Of a stretch of 35,055 nt of DNA, positions 1 through 8,603 are shown one piece after another. The notes beneath the pieces are model-generated. The model saw only the letters and a list, made by a program, of their open reading frames with translations, searched no databases and had not been told where the DNA came from. How positions within the stretch are numbered: position 1 is the first letter of the stretch; the number at the start of each line of letters is the position of its first letter. Source of the stretch: Helicobacter cholecystus (lineage in GTDB: Bacteria > Campylobacterota > Campylobacteria > Campylobacterales > Helicobacteraceae); contig NZ_NXLU01000010.1 of the NCBI RefSeq assembly GCF_003364215.1, positions 1 through 35,055 of the forward strand, read 5' to 3'. The position numbers were made by a program, and so were the translations under genes.

Positions 1-95
1 GGATTTAGACTAAGGCATCAATGATACAATTCTTTTAGTTTTATGATTAGGGTGCATGAATGGTGATTACTTTTTTGTTTTATGTTGGGATTATT

Positions 96-307
96 GCTGT
101 AAGGCTTCAAGAGCTCATACTATACTTAGTGGGCATTCACCCTTTTATTGAGTCAATGAAAGAATATCAAGGCTAGTCATTAATATCAAAGATAAATTTG
201 AATATTTTGATGCCTTAGAATTAACCCAACAAGGAGATTTTTCAAAATTTGATCATTGAGTTGCAAGAGAATATCTTGTAACACTTCAAGAAAAAAAGAG
301 AAATTAA
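96..307 (+). pseudogene. Decayed Fic-family protein remnant (C-terminal half)
   Basis: No intact reading frame is present, but two frames together read like the end of a Fic (AMP-transferase fold) domain. The frame containing bases 138-152 gives I-HPFIE, the start of the family motif HPFxxGNGR. One base later, in the frame starting at 152, it continues as V-N-E-R-I-S-R-L, where GNGR would be expected. It then reads YFDALELTQQGDF, typical of the helix after the Fic core. A TGA at 257-259 interrupts this frame before it ends with a TAA at 305-307. The visible damage is therefore a one-base frameshift, loss of both glycines of GNGR, an in-frame stop, and apparent loss of the residues between the motif and the last helices. 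Fic proteins transfer AMP or related groups to target proteins and are often toxin or effector genes. This copy cannot encode an active enzyme. The family assignment is by motif reading only. Confidence 0.55.
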
Positions 308-382
308 TCCTTAAGCGTCAAAGGTATAGGCACAAGAAATAAAAATATAACTAGAGATTTAAAAGTAAGAGTGGGGAGTGAT

Positions 383-405
383 TGCAAAGGAGAATTGCCT
401 TTGCA
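383..405 (-). terminator. Hairpin after the 416-1354 gene
   Basis: An 8-bp perfect inverted repeat (TGCAAAGG / CCTTTGCA, 7-base loop) lies just beyond the stop codon of the minus-strand gene. No strong T run follows on the minus strand, so it may be a weak terminator or an mRNA 3' end stabiliser. Confidence 0.4.
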
Positions 406-415
406 GTTGAGAGAA

Positions 416-1354
416 TTATTTGCTCAATTTAACTTCTAGCTTATATTCAGAAGAAAGAGTATTGAGGAGTTTCTCTAGATCTTGAGGTGCAAGGGGGTAA
501 GAGGAAGTATTAGATTGAGGAGAGATGAAAATCTCCATTTTATTTGCATCCCCTAAAATAACTTTTACAAACCCTTGGATAATCTCTTGGATTTGAGGAT
601 AGTAGGGTTTTTTTGAGAAATTTTGTAGACTTGCCCCTACCAGAAAGCTCACAAGGGCAGAGTAGGCTTGTTTATTAAGAGACTTTCCATACTTGCTTTG
701 TGCAATTTCAAAGAGTTTGTCGCTTAAGCCCTTAGAGTTGAGAGAGAATAGGAAATCTTTGATTTTTAATCCCTCATTGAGAAAGGCAAAGGAGCTGATG
801 TGCTGAAAAATTCCCATCTCTTGCACATTTTTTGAATCTATAAGAGAGTTGAATTCTTCTAAATAATCTGCATTTTGTGCATAGAGTTTCAGAGCCGTGT
901 GTAGAGTATAACTCGCTTGGTTTTGGGGTTTAATGGTAAAGTCTAATTCAAAATTAGTGGGGAAAAATGCCGTGGCATACTCTTGAAGCTCTCCAAGATC
1001 AATAATTTCAAGTTTGCTTGAAGCACTGAGTGTGATTGAGCCAAAATCAATCTCTTTAAGAGAAAGGATCAAGTTTTTGGAGGAAAAGAGTTCCTGAGAA
1101 CCTCCTTTGGGGGTAAAAGTTATATAAGGGCTTTTGCACTTGATGAAAAATATTCCAGAACACTCAAAAGTAGAATAATTGAGCTCAATATCACTGAGTG
1201 CAAGTTCTTGTGCAGTTTGAACTAAATTAGTGTTAAGAGATTCTTGGAGCTTGTGCTTAAAGGTTTGCATTTTATAGACACAAAAGCCAAGTAAGGATGC
1301 AATTGCAATGACTCCTAGTCCAAGAATACTAAGCATAAAGCGTTTGTTCATCAT
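416..1354 (-). CDS. Membrane-anchored protein of unknown function
   Basis: I do not recognise this 312-residue protein. It has one N-terminal hydrophobic segment at about residues 6-28 preceded by basic residues (MNKR). This fits a signal anchor with the rest of the chain in the periplasm, or an uncleaved signal peptide. The remainder is a mixed alpha/beta sequence without obvious catalytic motifs; two cysteines (in FECSG and IKCKS) lie close together near residue 70. Two ATG codons stand in tandem at the start. AGGAGG lies only 2 bases before the first and 5 before the second, so translation may begin at 1351 (311 residues). The gene follows nrfA on the same strand, but a G/C-rich hairpin separates them, so co-transcription is uncertain. 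It is not a NrfI/CcsA-type cytochrome c assembly protein, which is what follows nrfA in Wolinella. Confidence 0.75.
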   Translation of the reverse strand: MMNKRFMLSILGLGVIAIASLLGFCVYKMQTFKHKLQESLNTNLVQTAQELALSDIELNYSTFECSGIFFIKCKSPYITFTPKGGSQELFSSKNLILSLKEIDFGSITLSASSKLEIIDLGELQEYATAFFPTNFELDFTIKPQNQASYTLHTALKLYAQNADYLEEFNSLIDSKNVQEMGIFQHISSFAFLNEGLKIKDFLFSLNSKGLSDKLFEIAQSKYGKSLNKQAYSALVSFLVGASLQNFSKKPYYPQIQEIIQGFVKVILGDANKMEIFISPQSNTSSYPLAPQDLEKLLNTLSSEYKLEVKLSK

Positions 1355-1409
1355 AACCTCCTAGAGGAAAAATAAACAAGAATTATATATGAAGTTTTGT
1401 AAGAGGTTA

Positions 1410-1424
1410 CTCCCCATAGGGGAG
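1410..1424 (-). terminator. Hairpin between nrfA and the downstream gene
   Basis: CTCCCC-ATA-GGGGAG is a perfect 6-bp stem with a 3-base loop about 10 bases after the nrfA stop. The T tract on the minus strand is weak, so termination may be partial. Confidence 0.5.
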
Positions 1425-1433
1425 AGAATGAAC

Positions 1434-3185
1434 TCAGTGCTTAGCTTTATAAAAAGGCTCTTGTGCACTTTTGCCTTTTGAAGCTTCACTGATTGCTTTG
1501 TAATTGTAAGGAACTAGGTTTTTATCAAGTTCTAGAAGCTCTTTTGGAGTATTGTCTTGGAGTGGCTCCTCATAGTAGCGTTTGCCATTGATTTTTACTG
1601 GATTTGGAGCAATTTTTCTCATATCTTCAAATCCAAGATTGCTTGGAGTGATTTTGATGCCATATTTTGCACCGATAGCTACAACTTGCTCTTGCCCTAG
1701 TTTTGCATATTTCACACCTTGGAGCGCAATTCTAGCCGCTTCTCTTGGGTTGTGGAATCCTGATGAATTCTCAGCATTCATAAAGTCTGCTCTGATTTGA
1801 CTTTTTCTATGAAGCTCTAAAGCTTGGCTCACAACTTTTGTGATTGCCTTTTCTTGCTCTGCCTTATCTTTGATTTTTGCAAACTCTGGAAGCTTTGCTA
1901 ACTGCTCTCTTAGAGTTGTAATATCTTGAATGAGACTTGCGACTGCATATTCAGCACTTCTAATATCATAAGCTGTGGTTGTTTGAATCTCAAAGACTTG
2001 TTTTTTAAGATATTCCTCACTTTGAGTATGACAAGATTTGCACGCACTGTTGACATCTAATAGAGGTGAGGCAATGAAGTGATTGGTAACTTTCTTAGAT
2101 CCCTCTCTTTTATAGGGCATATGACAATCTGCACATGCTACACCATTTGCTGCATGAACACTTCCTGAATAAAGTTCAGCTTCTGGGTGTTGCATTTTAA
2201 TTACAGGTGTTTTTGTAGTTGCGTGGATAAAGTCTTGAGGGAAAGTATCTCTTACGCTCTCATAGTAGTCATCAAACATTTCAATTCTAAATCCTTCACC
2301 TTTTTTCCAAAACTTCCAAGGATATAGAAGTTCAATACCATCAGCTTCTTTCTCAACAATGCTATTACCATTTTTAAGTTCTGCAATTTCTTTATAATTG
2401 CTTTCAGCTTTAATAGTAACTTTCTTACCTGTGGGCTGATTATAATATTCAACATGGCATTGCATACAAACAAGACTTCTCATTTCTTGACGACTTGCTT
2501 TAACTCCATGTTTTTCATCTTTTTCAAATCCACGAGAGACAAGAGAATTGATCGCTGCTGGTCGCGTAACGCGTAGGCTCATATCATCTGGGTTGTGGCA
2601 ATCTGCACAGGTGCTCCCCATTTTTTTACCATGCACTGTATCTGGCCCATCCATAAGTTTAATAATTGTCCAATACTTCATAGTATTAAATTCCACCCAC
2701 CCAAATTTTTTCACAAGATTTTGGAGATTTCCAGTATGGCAGTTCATACAAGCTCCAGGCTGACCTCCAAATTTACTGAGACCATGAGAATTAAGAAACT
2801 CTTTATTATTTCTTAAAGTATCCATTTGATCAATTTGTGTGTAATAATGACTTCTATTTTGATTGTAATCAAATTTAAAAGCATATCCATCCCAAAACAT
2901 TGTGAGTTGTGGGTAGCGATTGAGTTTGCTATAAGGATAGCTTCCTGCAAAGTTTGTTGCAATGTATGTAGAGTCTTTCATCTTCATATACATATCCAGA
3001 TACTCAGGGAAGTTTTTCCCCCACTCTGCAAAATCAGGATTTTCATCGCTGAGTTGTACTAATTTTGCACTTGCGGTGCTAAAAGTTTGAGCTTTTTTGG
3101 CGCTAATATCAGAATTTAGCCAAAAAAGACCGCTTGCTAGAAATGCAGTAATGATGATAATGGCTAATACCTTTCCTTTTGTCAT
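1434..3185 (-). CDS. nrfA: Pentaheme cytochrome c nitrite reductase NrfA
   Basis: NrfA reduces nitrite to ammonia with six electrons in the periplasm, taking electrons from the membrane-bound NrfH. The 583-residue protein has an N-terminal hydrophobic signal or anchor (about 6-23) and five heme-binding motifs: C146-H150, C193-H197, C240-H244, C351-H355 and C382-H386. The first, CMNCH, is the position of the catalytic heme, which in most NrfA proteins is CXXCK with lysine as the axial ligand; here it is an ordinary CXXCH. Other active-site residues can be placed: R111 (NRSHYY), the calcium/catalytic pair E246-Y247 in CHVEYY, and H333 in QHPE. It is longer than the Wolinella enzyme and in length and heme motif resembles Campylobacter jejuni NrfA. 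The start has a good AGGAG site, and nrfH ends 15 bases upstream. No nrfI or nrfJ follows. Confidence 0.96.
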   Translation of the reverse strand: MTKGKVLAIIIITAFLASGLFWLNSDISAKKAQTFSTASAKLVQLSDENPDFAEWGKNFPEYLDMYMKMKDSTYIATNFAGSYPYSKLNRYPQLTMFWDGYAFKFDYNQNRSHYYTQIDQMDTLRNNKEFLNSHGLSKFGGQPGACMNCHTGNLQNLVKKFGWVEFNTMKYWTIIKLMDGPDTVHGKKMGSTCADCHNPDDMSLRVTRPAAINSLVSRGFEKDEKHGVKASRQEMRSLVCMQCHVEYYNQPTGKKVTIKAESNYKEIAELKNGNSIVEKEADGIELLYPWKFWKKGEGFRIEMFDDYYESVRDTFPQDFIHATTKTPVIKMQHPEAELYSGSVHAANGVACADCHMPYKREGSKKVTNHFIASPLLDVNSACKSCHTQSEEYLKKQVFEIQTTTAYDIRSAEYAVASLIQDITTLREQLAKLPEFAKIKDKAEQEKAITKVVSQALELHRKSQIRADFMNAENSSGFHNPREAARIALQGVKYAKLGQEQVVAIGAKYGIKITPSNLGFEDMRKIAPNPVKINGKRYYEEPLQDNTPKELLELDKNLVPYNYKAISEASKGKSAQEPFYKAKH

Positions 3186-3200
3186 TGTTTCTCCTTTGTG

Positions 3201-3707
3201 TTAAAAATCTCGCTTATGCCCTACATCTTTATGGCAAGACACGCAACTTAAAGCTTCTTTGCCACTATGCTGGGGAATAGTTGTGGCATTAATTGTATTT
3301 TGTGCAACTCTAGAGTGGCAATCTATACAGGTTTGCTCAATAATTTCTTTAGTCTTTGGTGTTGCACTTAAGTTTGTAGGCAAACTCTCAAGCTTAAAGG
3401 TGAAAGCATATGCGTGTCCTAAACCACTTTGAGCTTTGGCAATCCATTTTGGAATAAAGCTGTGGGGTAGATGGCACTCTGCACAGGTTGCTCTAGGTTT
3501 TCCATTGACCTCTTTGCTATGGGGACCACTCATATAGTCCGCATAAACCTCATTCATTATATGGCAGTTATTGCATGCCTTTGAATCATTGCTAAAGTAT
3601 GAAAATCCTTTTGCATTGTAAAAGGTGTAAGCTCCTCCAACAATGATAAAAACAACAAAAAATAATAAAACACCATATAGTGTAGAGAGAGACTTTTTAT
3701 TTGACAT
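3201..3707 (-). CDS. nrfH: Tetraheme quinol dehydrogenase NrfH
   Basis: NrfH is the NapC/NirT-family membrane cytochrome that oxidises menaquinol and hands electrons to NrfA. The 168-residue chain has a single N-terminal membrane helix (about 9-29) and four CXXCH motifs: C45-H49, C75-H79, C127-H131 and C155-H159. M51 (CNNCHIM) matches the methionine that ligates heme 1 in this family. Length, motif count and position directly upstream of nrfA make the call secure. A strong AGGAGG site lies before the ATG, and a TATAAT -10 element lies about 55 bases upstream. Gene order nrfH-nrfA is the same as in Wolinella and Campylobacter. Confidence 0.96.
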   Translation of the reverse strand: MSNKKSLSTLYGVLLFFVVFIIVGGAYTFYNAKGFSYFSNDSKACNNCHIMNEVYADYMSGPHSKEVNGKPRATCAECHLPHSFIPKWIAKAQSGLGHAYAFTFKLESLPTNLSATPKTKEIIEQTCIDCHSRVAQNTINATTIPQHSGKEALSCVSCHKDVGHKRDF

Positions 3708-3759
3708 TCAGCCTCCTTATAGCTATATCCATCGCTTTTATTAAAAAAAACGATAAGTT

Positions 3760-3765
3760 ATTATA
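3760..3765 (-). promoter_or_regulatory. Probable -10 element of nrfHA
   Basis: TATAAT on the minus strand predicts a transcript start near 3752, about 45 bases before the nrfH ATG. Overlapping it at 3750-3756 is ACGATAA, the same heptamer found at the predicted start of dps. No clear -35 is visible, as is usual for Campylobacterota sigma-70 promoters. Confidence 0.5.
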
Positions 3766-3949
3766 TTCCTAATGATGATAAAAATATTAAGGAAAATATA
3801 AAAAATTAACAAAAAATTAACAGATAGAAAAAATAAACTTTACTTTTACAAAGATTTATACTTTAATTTTAAAAATAAGATTTTTTATAGGAAAAACTTC
3901 CATATAAAAATTTAGAAAATTATCCTCTTTTTTCATGTAAGCTTGTCTG

Positions 3950-3958
3950 TGCTAAAAT
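3950..3958 (+). promoter_or_regulatory. Extended -10 promoter of the pheS operon
   Basis: TGCTAAAAT (TG-N-TAAAAT) fits the Campylobacterota sigma-70 extended -10 and predicts a start near 3965, about 40 bases before the pheS ATG. Confidence 0.5.
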
Positions 3959-4004
3959 CTTATTTTTTATTTTTAAAAGATAAAATTTTATTTTGAGGGA
4001 GCTT

Positions 4005-4979
4005 ATGCAATCAATTAAACAACAACTCCAAGCAACGCAAACAATGCAGGATTTGGAGAATTTAAAAATCCAAGTAATAGGGAAAAAGGGCGTCCTTACT
4101 CTTGCTTTTGCTCAACTTAAAGATCTTGAGGGGGAGCAAAAGAGGATTAAGGCACAAGAGATTAATCTTTTAAAATCAGAGTTTGAAAGCCTTTATGAAG
4201 TAAAAAAGCAAGAACTCCAAACTCTTGAACTTGCAAAAAAACTGCAAAAAGAACAAATTGATGTTTCATTATTTACGCAAAATAAGTTCGGAAAGACGCA
4301 TTACATTCATTTGATGATTGAAAAAATTATAGATTATTTCTCATTACTTAATTTCGAGTTATGTGAAGGACAATTATTAGAAGATGATTTTCATAATTTT
4401 GAGGCTTTAAATATTCCAAAATTCCATCCTGCAAGAGACATGCAAGACACATTTTATACAAAAGATCAAAAAGTGCTTAGAACTCATACCTCTCCTGTGC
4501 AGATTCATACAATGCTTGCTAAAAAACCTCCTCTTAAAATGATTGCTCCAGGTGCTGTATTTAGAAGGGATTACGATTTAACACATTCTCCAATGTTCCA
4601 TCAAGTTGAGGGATTGGTAGTTGATGAAAAAGGGGTTGTAAGCTTCTCTCATCTTAAATATATTTTGCAAGATTTTCTCAAAAGTATTTTTGGTGATGTT
4701 GGGGTGCGTTTTCGCTCAAGCTTTTTTCCTTTTACAGAGCCTAGTGCGGAAGTTGATATGAGCTGTGTTTTCTGTCATGGTGCAGGGTGCAGAGTGTGTT
4801 CGCATACAGGTTGGTTAGAGGTGCTAGGATGTGGAATGGTGAATGATAATGTTTTTAAGGCTGTAGGGTATGAGAATGTGAGTGGATATGCTTTTGGCTT
4901 AGGAGTAGAGCGTTTCGCAATGCTTCATTATGGAATTAATGATTTAAGAGGCTTTTTTGAAGTTGATTTAAGAAATTAA
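4005..4979 (+). CDS. pheS: Phenylalanyl-tRNA synthetase alpha subunit
   Basis: PheS is the catalytic class II subunit of the (alpha-beta)2 enzyme that charges tRNA-Phe. From the ATG at 4005 the protein has 324 residues. It has an N-terminal helical arm (about 1-90), motif 2 in [15 protein letters not shown] (186-200), a four-cysteine cluster typical of bacterial PheS (C254, C257, C262, C265), and motif 3 GLGVERFAM (298-306). An upstream in-frame TTG at 3993 would add four residues (M-R-E-L), but the GAGGGAG ribosome site overlaps it, so ATG 4005 is preferred. It is first in a run with pheT (10-base gap), aroA and ispH. Confidence 0.97.
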   Translation: MQSIKQQLQATQTMQDLENLKIQVIGKKGVLTLAFAQLKDLEGEQKRIKAQEINLLKSEFESLYEVKKQELQTLELAKKLQKEQIDVSLFTQNKFGKTHYIHLMIEKIIDYFSLLNFELCEGQLLEDDFHNFEALNIPKFHPARDMQDTFYTKDQKVLRTHTSPVQIHTMLAKKPPLKMIAPGAVFRRDYDLTHSPMFHQVEGLVVDEKGVVSFSHLKYILQDFLKSIFGDVGVRFRSSFFPFTEPSAEVDMSCVFCHGAGCRVCSHTGWLEVLGCGMVNDNVFKAVGYENVSGYAFGLGVERFAMLHYGINDLRGFFEVDLRN

Positions 4980-4989
4980 GGATTTTTTT

Positions 4990-7341
4990 ATGATCGTTAC
5001 AAAACATTTATTAGAGCAATTTCTTTCTCTTGGCGAGATTTGTGAAAAAACCATGATTACAGAGCTCTCAAAGATTGGTTTAGAGGTTGAAAACTTTAAG
5101 AAACTTAGAGTGCCAGATGGTGTTGTAGTGGGATATGTGATTGAAAAAGTGGCCCACCCTGATGCAGATAAATTAAGTGTATGTCAAGTGGATATTGGAG
5201 AGAAGGTCTTACAGATTGTTTGTGGGGCAAGTAATGTCCAGAGTGATCAGTTTGTCGCTGTGGCTGTGCAAGGAGCAGTGCTTCAAACTCCAAAAGGAGA
5301 ATTAAATATCGCTCCTACAACTCTTAGAGGGGTGCAGAGTTATGGAATGCTTTGCTCAAGTGCAGAGCTTGGATTTCCAAAAATTAATGAGGGGATTATG
5401 GTTCTTGATGAGAGTATAGGGCATCTTGAGCTTGGAAGAGCGTTAAACACTTATAAGATTTTTGATAATTTTGTTTTAGAAATTGGACTTACCCCTAATC
5501 GTGGAGATTGTTTGAGTGTATTAGGAATTGCTAGAGATTTAAGTGTAGCAATGGGATTAACACTTTCTATAAAAAATTACAAGGATGAAAATGTTCCTTT
5601 GGGGATTGGAAGAGTGCTTCAAGTTATTAATGAGGGCAGACTTAACTCATCTTTACTTTACAAGGTTGCACACATTGCCTCCATTACTTCTAATTTGATG
5701 ATTAAACTTTCCTTGGAGCTTTGTGGAATTGCTTCAAGCACTGCTTTACAAGACTTTCTTAATTTCTCAATGCATAATACAGGTGTAATTTTAAGAGCCT
5801 ACTCCTTCTCATACTTTAAAAAATCAAATCTTAGCAATAATGTAGAGGGACAGATTTTGCTCAAACAAGATGAAAATCATCTTGATAGTGTGTATGGAAA
5901 AGAGAAAGTTTCTATTGTAGGAATTAGTCTAACAAATCATGAAATTTCTCAAGAAATGGTTGTTTTAGAGGCGAGTTATATTTCTCCAAAAGTGATTTGT
6001 GAAGCTCTTTATGAACATCCCACACTTCCAAAAGATACTTTCATTACTTATAAGACAACAAGGGGAAGCAATCCAGATTTAAATCTTGGAATGCAATATC
6101 TCTGTCATCATTTGATTGATTTTTCACATTCTGAAGTTTATGCTAGCAAACATCGCATTACCCAAAGTGATGATCAAATAACCATTCGCACTACTTTTGA
6201 TCAAATTATTGAGATTTTGGGTGTGGATATTAGCAAAGAAGAAATTGCAATTATTCTAAAAAAACTTGGCTTTAGGATTGAGGCAAGTTTTGATGAATGC
6301 TTTTTTATGGCAACTCCGCCAGAGTATCGTCATGATATTCAAAGTGCCCAAGATATTGCAGAAGAGGTTTTAAGGGTTTATGGGATTGACAAACTTCCTG
6401 CTAAACCACTATATATGACCGAGCAAAGTCGTAAAGATAATCATCATTACTTTGCATTTAAGGCAAAAATGGATTTGATGAAAAAAGCAATGGCACAAGG
6501 GTTTTATGAAACCTTGCACTATGTTTTTTATGAAAGAAGAAAACTTATAGAAATGGGAATTGGCGTGATCCATGAGGAGTTGGATATCCTAAATCCTATT
6601 ACTCAAGAACTCAATACTCTAAGAACTTCACTTTTCCCTGCAATGCTTGATAGCATTAAACGTAATGAAAATTTTGGATTTAAAGAGATTGCATTTTGTG
6701 AATATGGAATCTGTTATGGAAGTGAGCGAGAAGAGATAGAAAAAATTGCATTTTGTGTGAATGCAAATAGAAAAGAAGAACGTTTTCCTTTTGCTAAAGG
6801 GGAGAAGTGGGATTTTTATAGTTTTGCACAAGCTGTTTGCAGTATTTTAGGAGAATTTGAGCTTGTTGAGTTTAAAGGAGAAATGTGGGGAGTGAGTGAG
6901 AAAATCTTGCATCCCTATCAAAAAGCGCAGGTGCTAAGAAAGGGAAAAAGTGTTGGATTTTTAGCAAAAATTAATCCTGAATATGGAGAGAGATTTGTAT
7001 GTGAGGTGCAATTAGATCCCTTTATCAAATTAGATCATTTATTGCATCAAAGCTCTTCAAAATATCAAGCAAGTTTAAGAGATTTGACAGTGATGATTCA
7101 ATCTAGTGTGAAATTTTCAGAGATTAAAGAAAAGATTCTTTCCTGTGAGATCCCTTATCTTTGCAGTCTCTATCCCCTTGATTTGTATCATCATGAAAGT
7201 TTTCAATCCCAAGTGGCTCTCAGCATTCGTTTTGTATGGCAATCTTTTGAAAAAACACTCCAAGAAGAAGAGATTAATACCCAAATGCACAGAGTTTTAC
7301 AAATCTTAGAAAATGATTTTGAGGCAAAGCTTAGACAATGA
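4990..7341 (+). CDS. pheT: Phenylalanyl-tRNA synthetase beta subunit
   Basis: PheT is the structural, tRNA-binding and editing partner of PheS. The 783-residue protein shows, in order, an EMAP-II-like tRNA-binding domain (about 40-150, containing QIVCGASNV), the B3/B4 region (about 205-365), B5 (about 395-470, PPEYRHDI), the synthetase-like core, and a C-terminal anticodon-binding ferredoxin fold (about 692-783, SLRDLTVMI). The B3/B4 editing region is unusual. The stretch that normally reads RPIxNxxDxTNY is replaced by a sequence around IASSTALQDFLNFSMH, and the usual SDAS-RFERGVD stretch reads TYKTTRGSNPD. LEASYISP is retained. Editing of mischarged Tyr-tRNA may be weak or lost. It overlaps aroA by 4 bases. 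Confidence 0.97.
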   Translation: MIVTKHLLEQFLSLGEICEKTMITELSKIGLEVENFKKLRVPDGVVVGYVIEKVAHPDADKLSVCQVDIGEKVLQIVCGASNVQSDQFVAVAVQGAVLQTPKGELNIAPTTLRGVQSYGMLCSSAELGFPKINEGIMVLDESIGHLELGRALNTYKIFDNFVLEIGLTPNRGDCLSVLGIARDLSVAMGLTLSIKNYKDENVPLGIGRVLQVINEGRLNSSLLYKVAHIASITSNLMIKLSLELCGIASSTALQDFLNFSMHNTGVILRAYSFSYFKKSNLSNNVEGQILLKQDENHLDSVYGKEKVSIVGISLTNHEISQEMVVLEASYISPKVICEALYEHPTLPKDTFITYKTTRGSNPDLNLGMQYLCHHLIDFSHSEVYASKHRITQSDDQITIRTTFDQIIEILGVDISKEEIAIILKKLGFRIEASFDECFFMATPPEYRHDIQSAQDIAEEVLRVYGIDKLPAKPLYMTEQSRKDNHHYFAFKAKMDLMKKAMAQGFYETLHYVFYERRKLIEMGIGVIHEELDILNPITQELNTLRTSLFPAMLDSIKRNENFGFKEIAFCEYGICYGSEREEIEKIAFCVNANRKEERFPFAKGEKWDFYSFAQAVCSILGEFELVEFKGEMWGVSEKILHPYQKAQVLRKGKSVGFLAKINPEYGERFVCEVQLDPFIKLDHLLHQSSSKYQASLRDLTVMIQSSVKFSEIKEKILSCEIPYLCSLYPLDLYHHESFQSQVALSIRFVWQSFEKTLQEEEINTQMHRVLQILENDFEAKLRQ

Positions 7342-8603
7342 GGATTCTTCCAAAGAATAATCCTGTAAAAAATAAGCCATTCTTTGATATTGCTCAAGAT
7401 AAATCCCTCTCTCATCGTAGTGTGATTTTTTCTTTCCTCACACGAGGAGAAAGTCGAGTGAGAGGATTTTTACAAGCAGAAGATACGCTTAGCACATTAA
7501 ATATTGCAAAAACTTTAGGACTTAAGATAAGAGAAGAGGGGGAGGAATTGGTTTTAATCCCACCTCTCAAACCTACTTTAAGAGGGAGGATTGAGTGCAA
7601 TAATGCAGGAACAGCGATGCGCTTATATGCCGGCTTACTTGCTTCAAATCCAGAAGGAGAGTATGAGTTTGTAGGAGATGAGAGTTTAAGTAAGAGGCCT
7701 ATGGAGCGCATTAGAATTCCCCTTCAAGCCCTTGGTGCAACTTTAAGTCATTGTTATGCTCCTTTTATTTTAAGGGGAGGGCATCTTAAGGGAACAGCCT
7801 ATCATAGTCCTGTAGCTTCTGCACAGATCAAGGGGGCATTTATTTTAGCTTCTCTATTTGCTGAGGGTAAAAGTATTTTTAGTGAGCCAGAGTTAAGTCG
7901 AGACCATACAGAGCGTTTTTTGTCTAGTTTAGGGGCTGAGATTAAGAATGTGCAAAGAGAAATTCATATCACCCCCCTTCTCTCTCCCTTGCCTGCATAT
8001 CAGATTCATATCCCCAATGATCCCTCCAGTATCATTTTTTTTGTGATTGCTTGTTTAATAGGAAAAGATCTTCAAGCAGAGTTTCATCATGTTTTATTAA
8101 ATCCAACAAGGATACAAGCTTTTGAAGTTCTTAAAAGGATGGGAGCTAAACTTAATTATGAAATTGAAAGTGAGCATATTGAGCCAATTGGAAAAGTATA
8201 TGTTGCTTCATCTGTGCTCTATGGAGTAGAAGTTAAAGAAAATATTGCTTGGCTTATTGATGAGATTCCAGCTCTAAGCATTGCCTTTGCCTGTGCACAA
8301 GGGGTGAGCAAAGTTGTAGGAGCACAAGAGCTTAAGGTAAAAGAATGTAACCGCATTTATGCTATTGTGGAGAATTTAAATAAGCTAGGGATTGAAGCCT
8401 ATGAACTAGAAGATGGTTTAGAGGTAAGAGGAGGAGAGTTTAGGAGTGCTAGGGTACAGAGTTATGGAGATCATCGTATTGCAATGAGTTTTGCGCTTGT
8501 AGGGGTGAGGGTGGCTGTAGAGATTGAAGAGAGTGAGTGTGCCAAAATTTCTTTTCCTCATTTTTTTGAAATCTTAAGAGAATATGCGGAGGTAGAGGAA
8601 TGA
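7338..8603 (+). CDS. aroA: 3-phosphoshikimate 1-carboxyvinyltransferase (EPSP synthase)
   Basis: AroA condenses phosphoenolpyruvate with shikimate-3-phosphate, the sixth step of the shikimate pathway, in the cytoplasm. The 421-residue protein carries the substrate-binding DKSLSHR (21-27), NNAGTAMR (88-95), KRPMERI (about 119-125), the acidic catalytic segment DEIP (308-311), KECNRI (335-340) and GDHR (377-380). The ATG sits in an ATGA overlap with the pheT stop, and the ispH start overlaps the aroA stop in the same way, so translation is probably coupled across all three genes. The N-terminus is about 15 residues longer ahead of DKS than in many homologues, but no better start is visible. Confidence 0.96.
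   Translation: MRILPKNNPVKNKPFFDIAQDKSLSHRSVIFSFLTRGESRVRGFLQAEDTLSTLNIAKTLGLKIREEGEELVLIPPLKPTLRGRIECNNAGTAMRLYAGLLASNPEGEYEFVGDESLSKRPMERIRIPLQALGATLSHCYAPFILRGGHLKGTAYHSPVASAQIKGAFILASLFAEGKSIFSEPELSRDHTERFLSSLGAEIKNVQREIHITPLLSPLPAYQIHIPNDPSSIIFFVIACLIGKDLQAEFHHVLLNPTRIQAFEVLKRMGAKLNYEIESEHIEPIGKVYVASSVLYGVEVKENIAWLIDEIPALSIAFACAQGVSKVVGAQELKVKECNRIYAIVENLNKLGIEAYELEDGLEVRGGEFRSARVQSYGDHRIAMSFALVGVRVAVEIEESECAKISFPHFFEILREYAEVEE

Larger units (their letters stand above)
3708..4004. other. Divergent intergenic region between nrfH and pheS
   Basis: About 297 bases of AT-rich DNA with no gene. It holds the minus-strand -10 for nrfH and a plus-strand extended -10 for pheS. It also has two copies of AAAAATTAAC (3801-3810 and 3812-3821) spaced 11 bases apart, roughly one helical turn, about 50-70 bases upstream of the predicted nrfH start. 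The repeat could be a regulator site or simple AT-rich low complexity. Confidence 0.6.

Noticed and set aside
3801-3821. Paired TTAAC motifs upstream of nrfH as an NssR-type site
   Set aside because: NssR/CRP-type sites need inverted half-sites (TTAAC-N4-GTTAA). Here both copies face the same way, so only a direct repeat in AT-rich DNA can be claimed.
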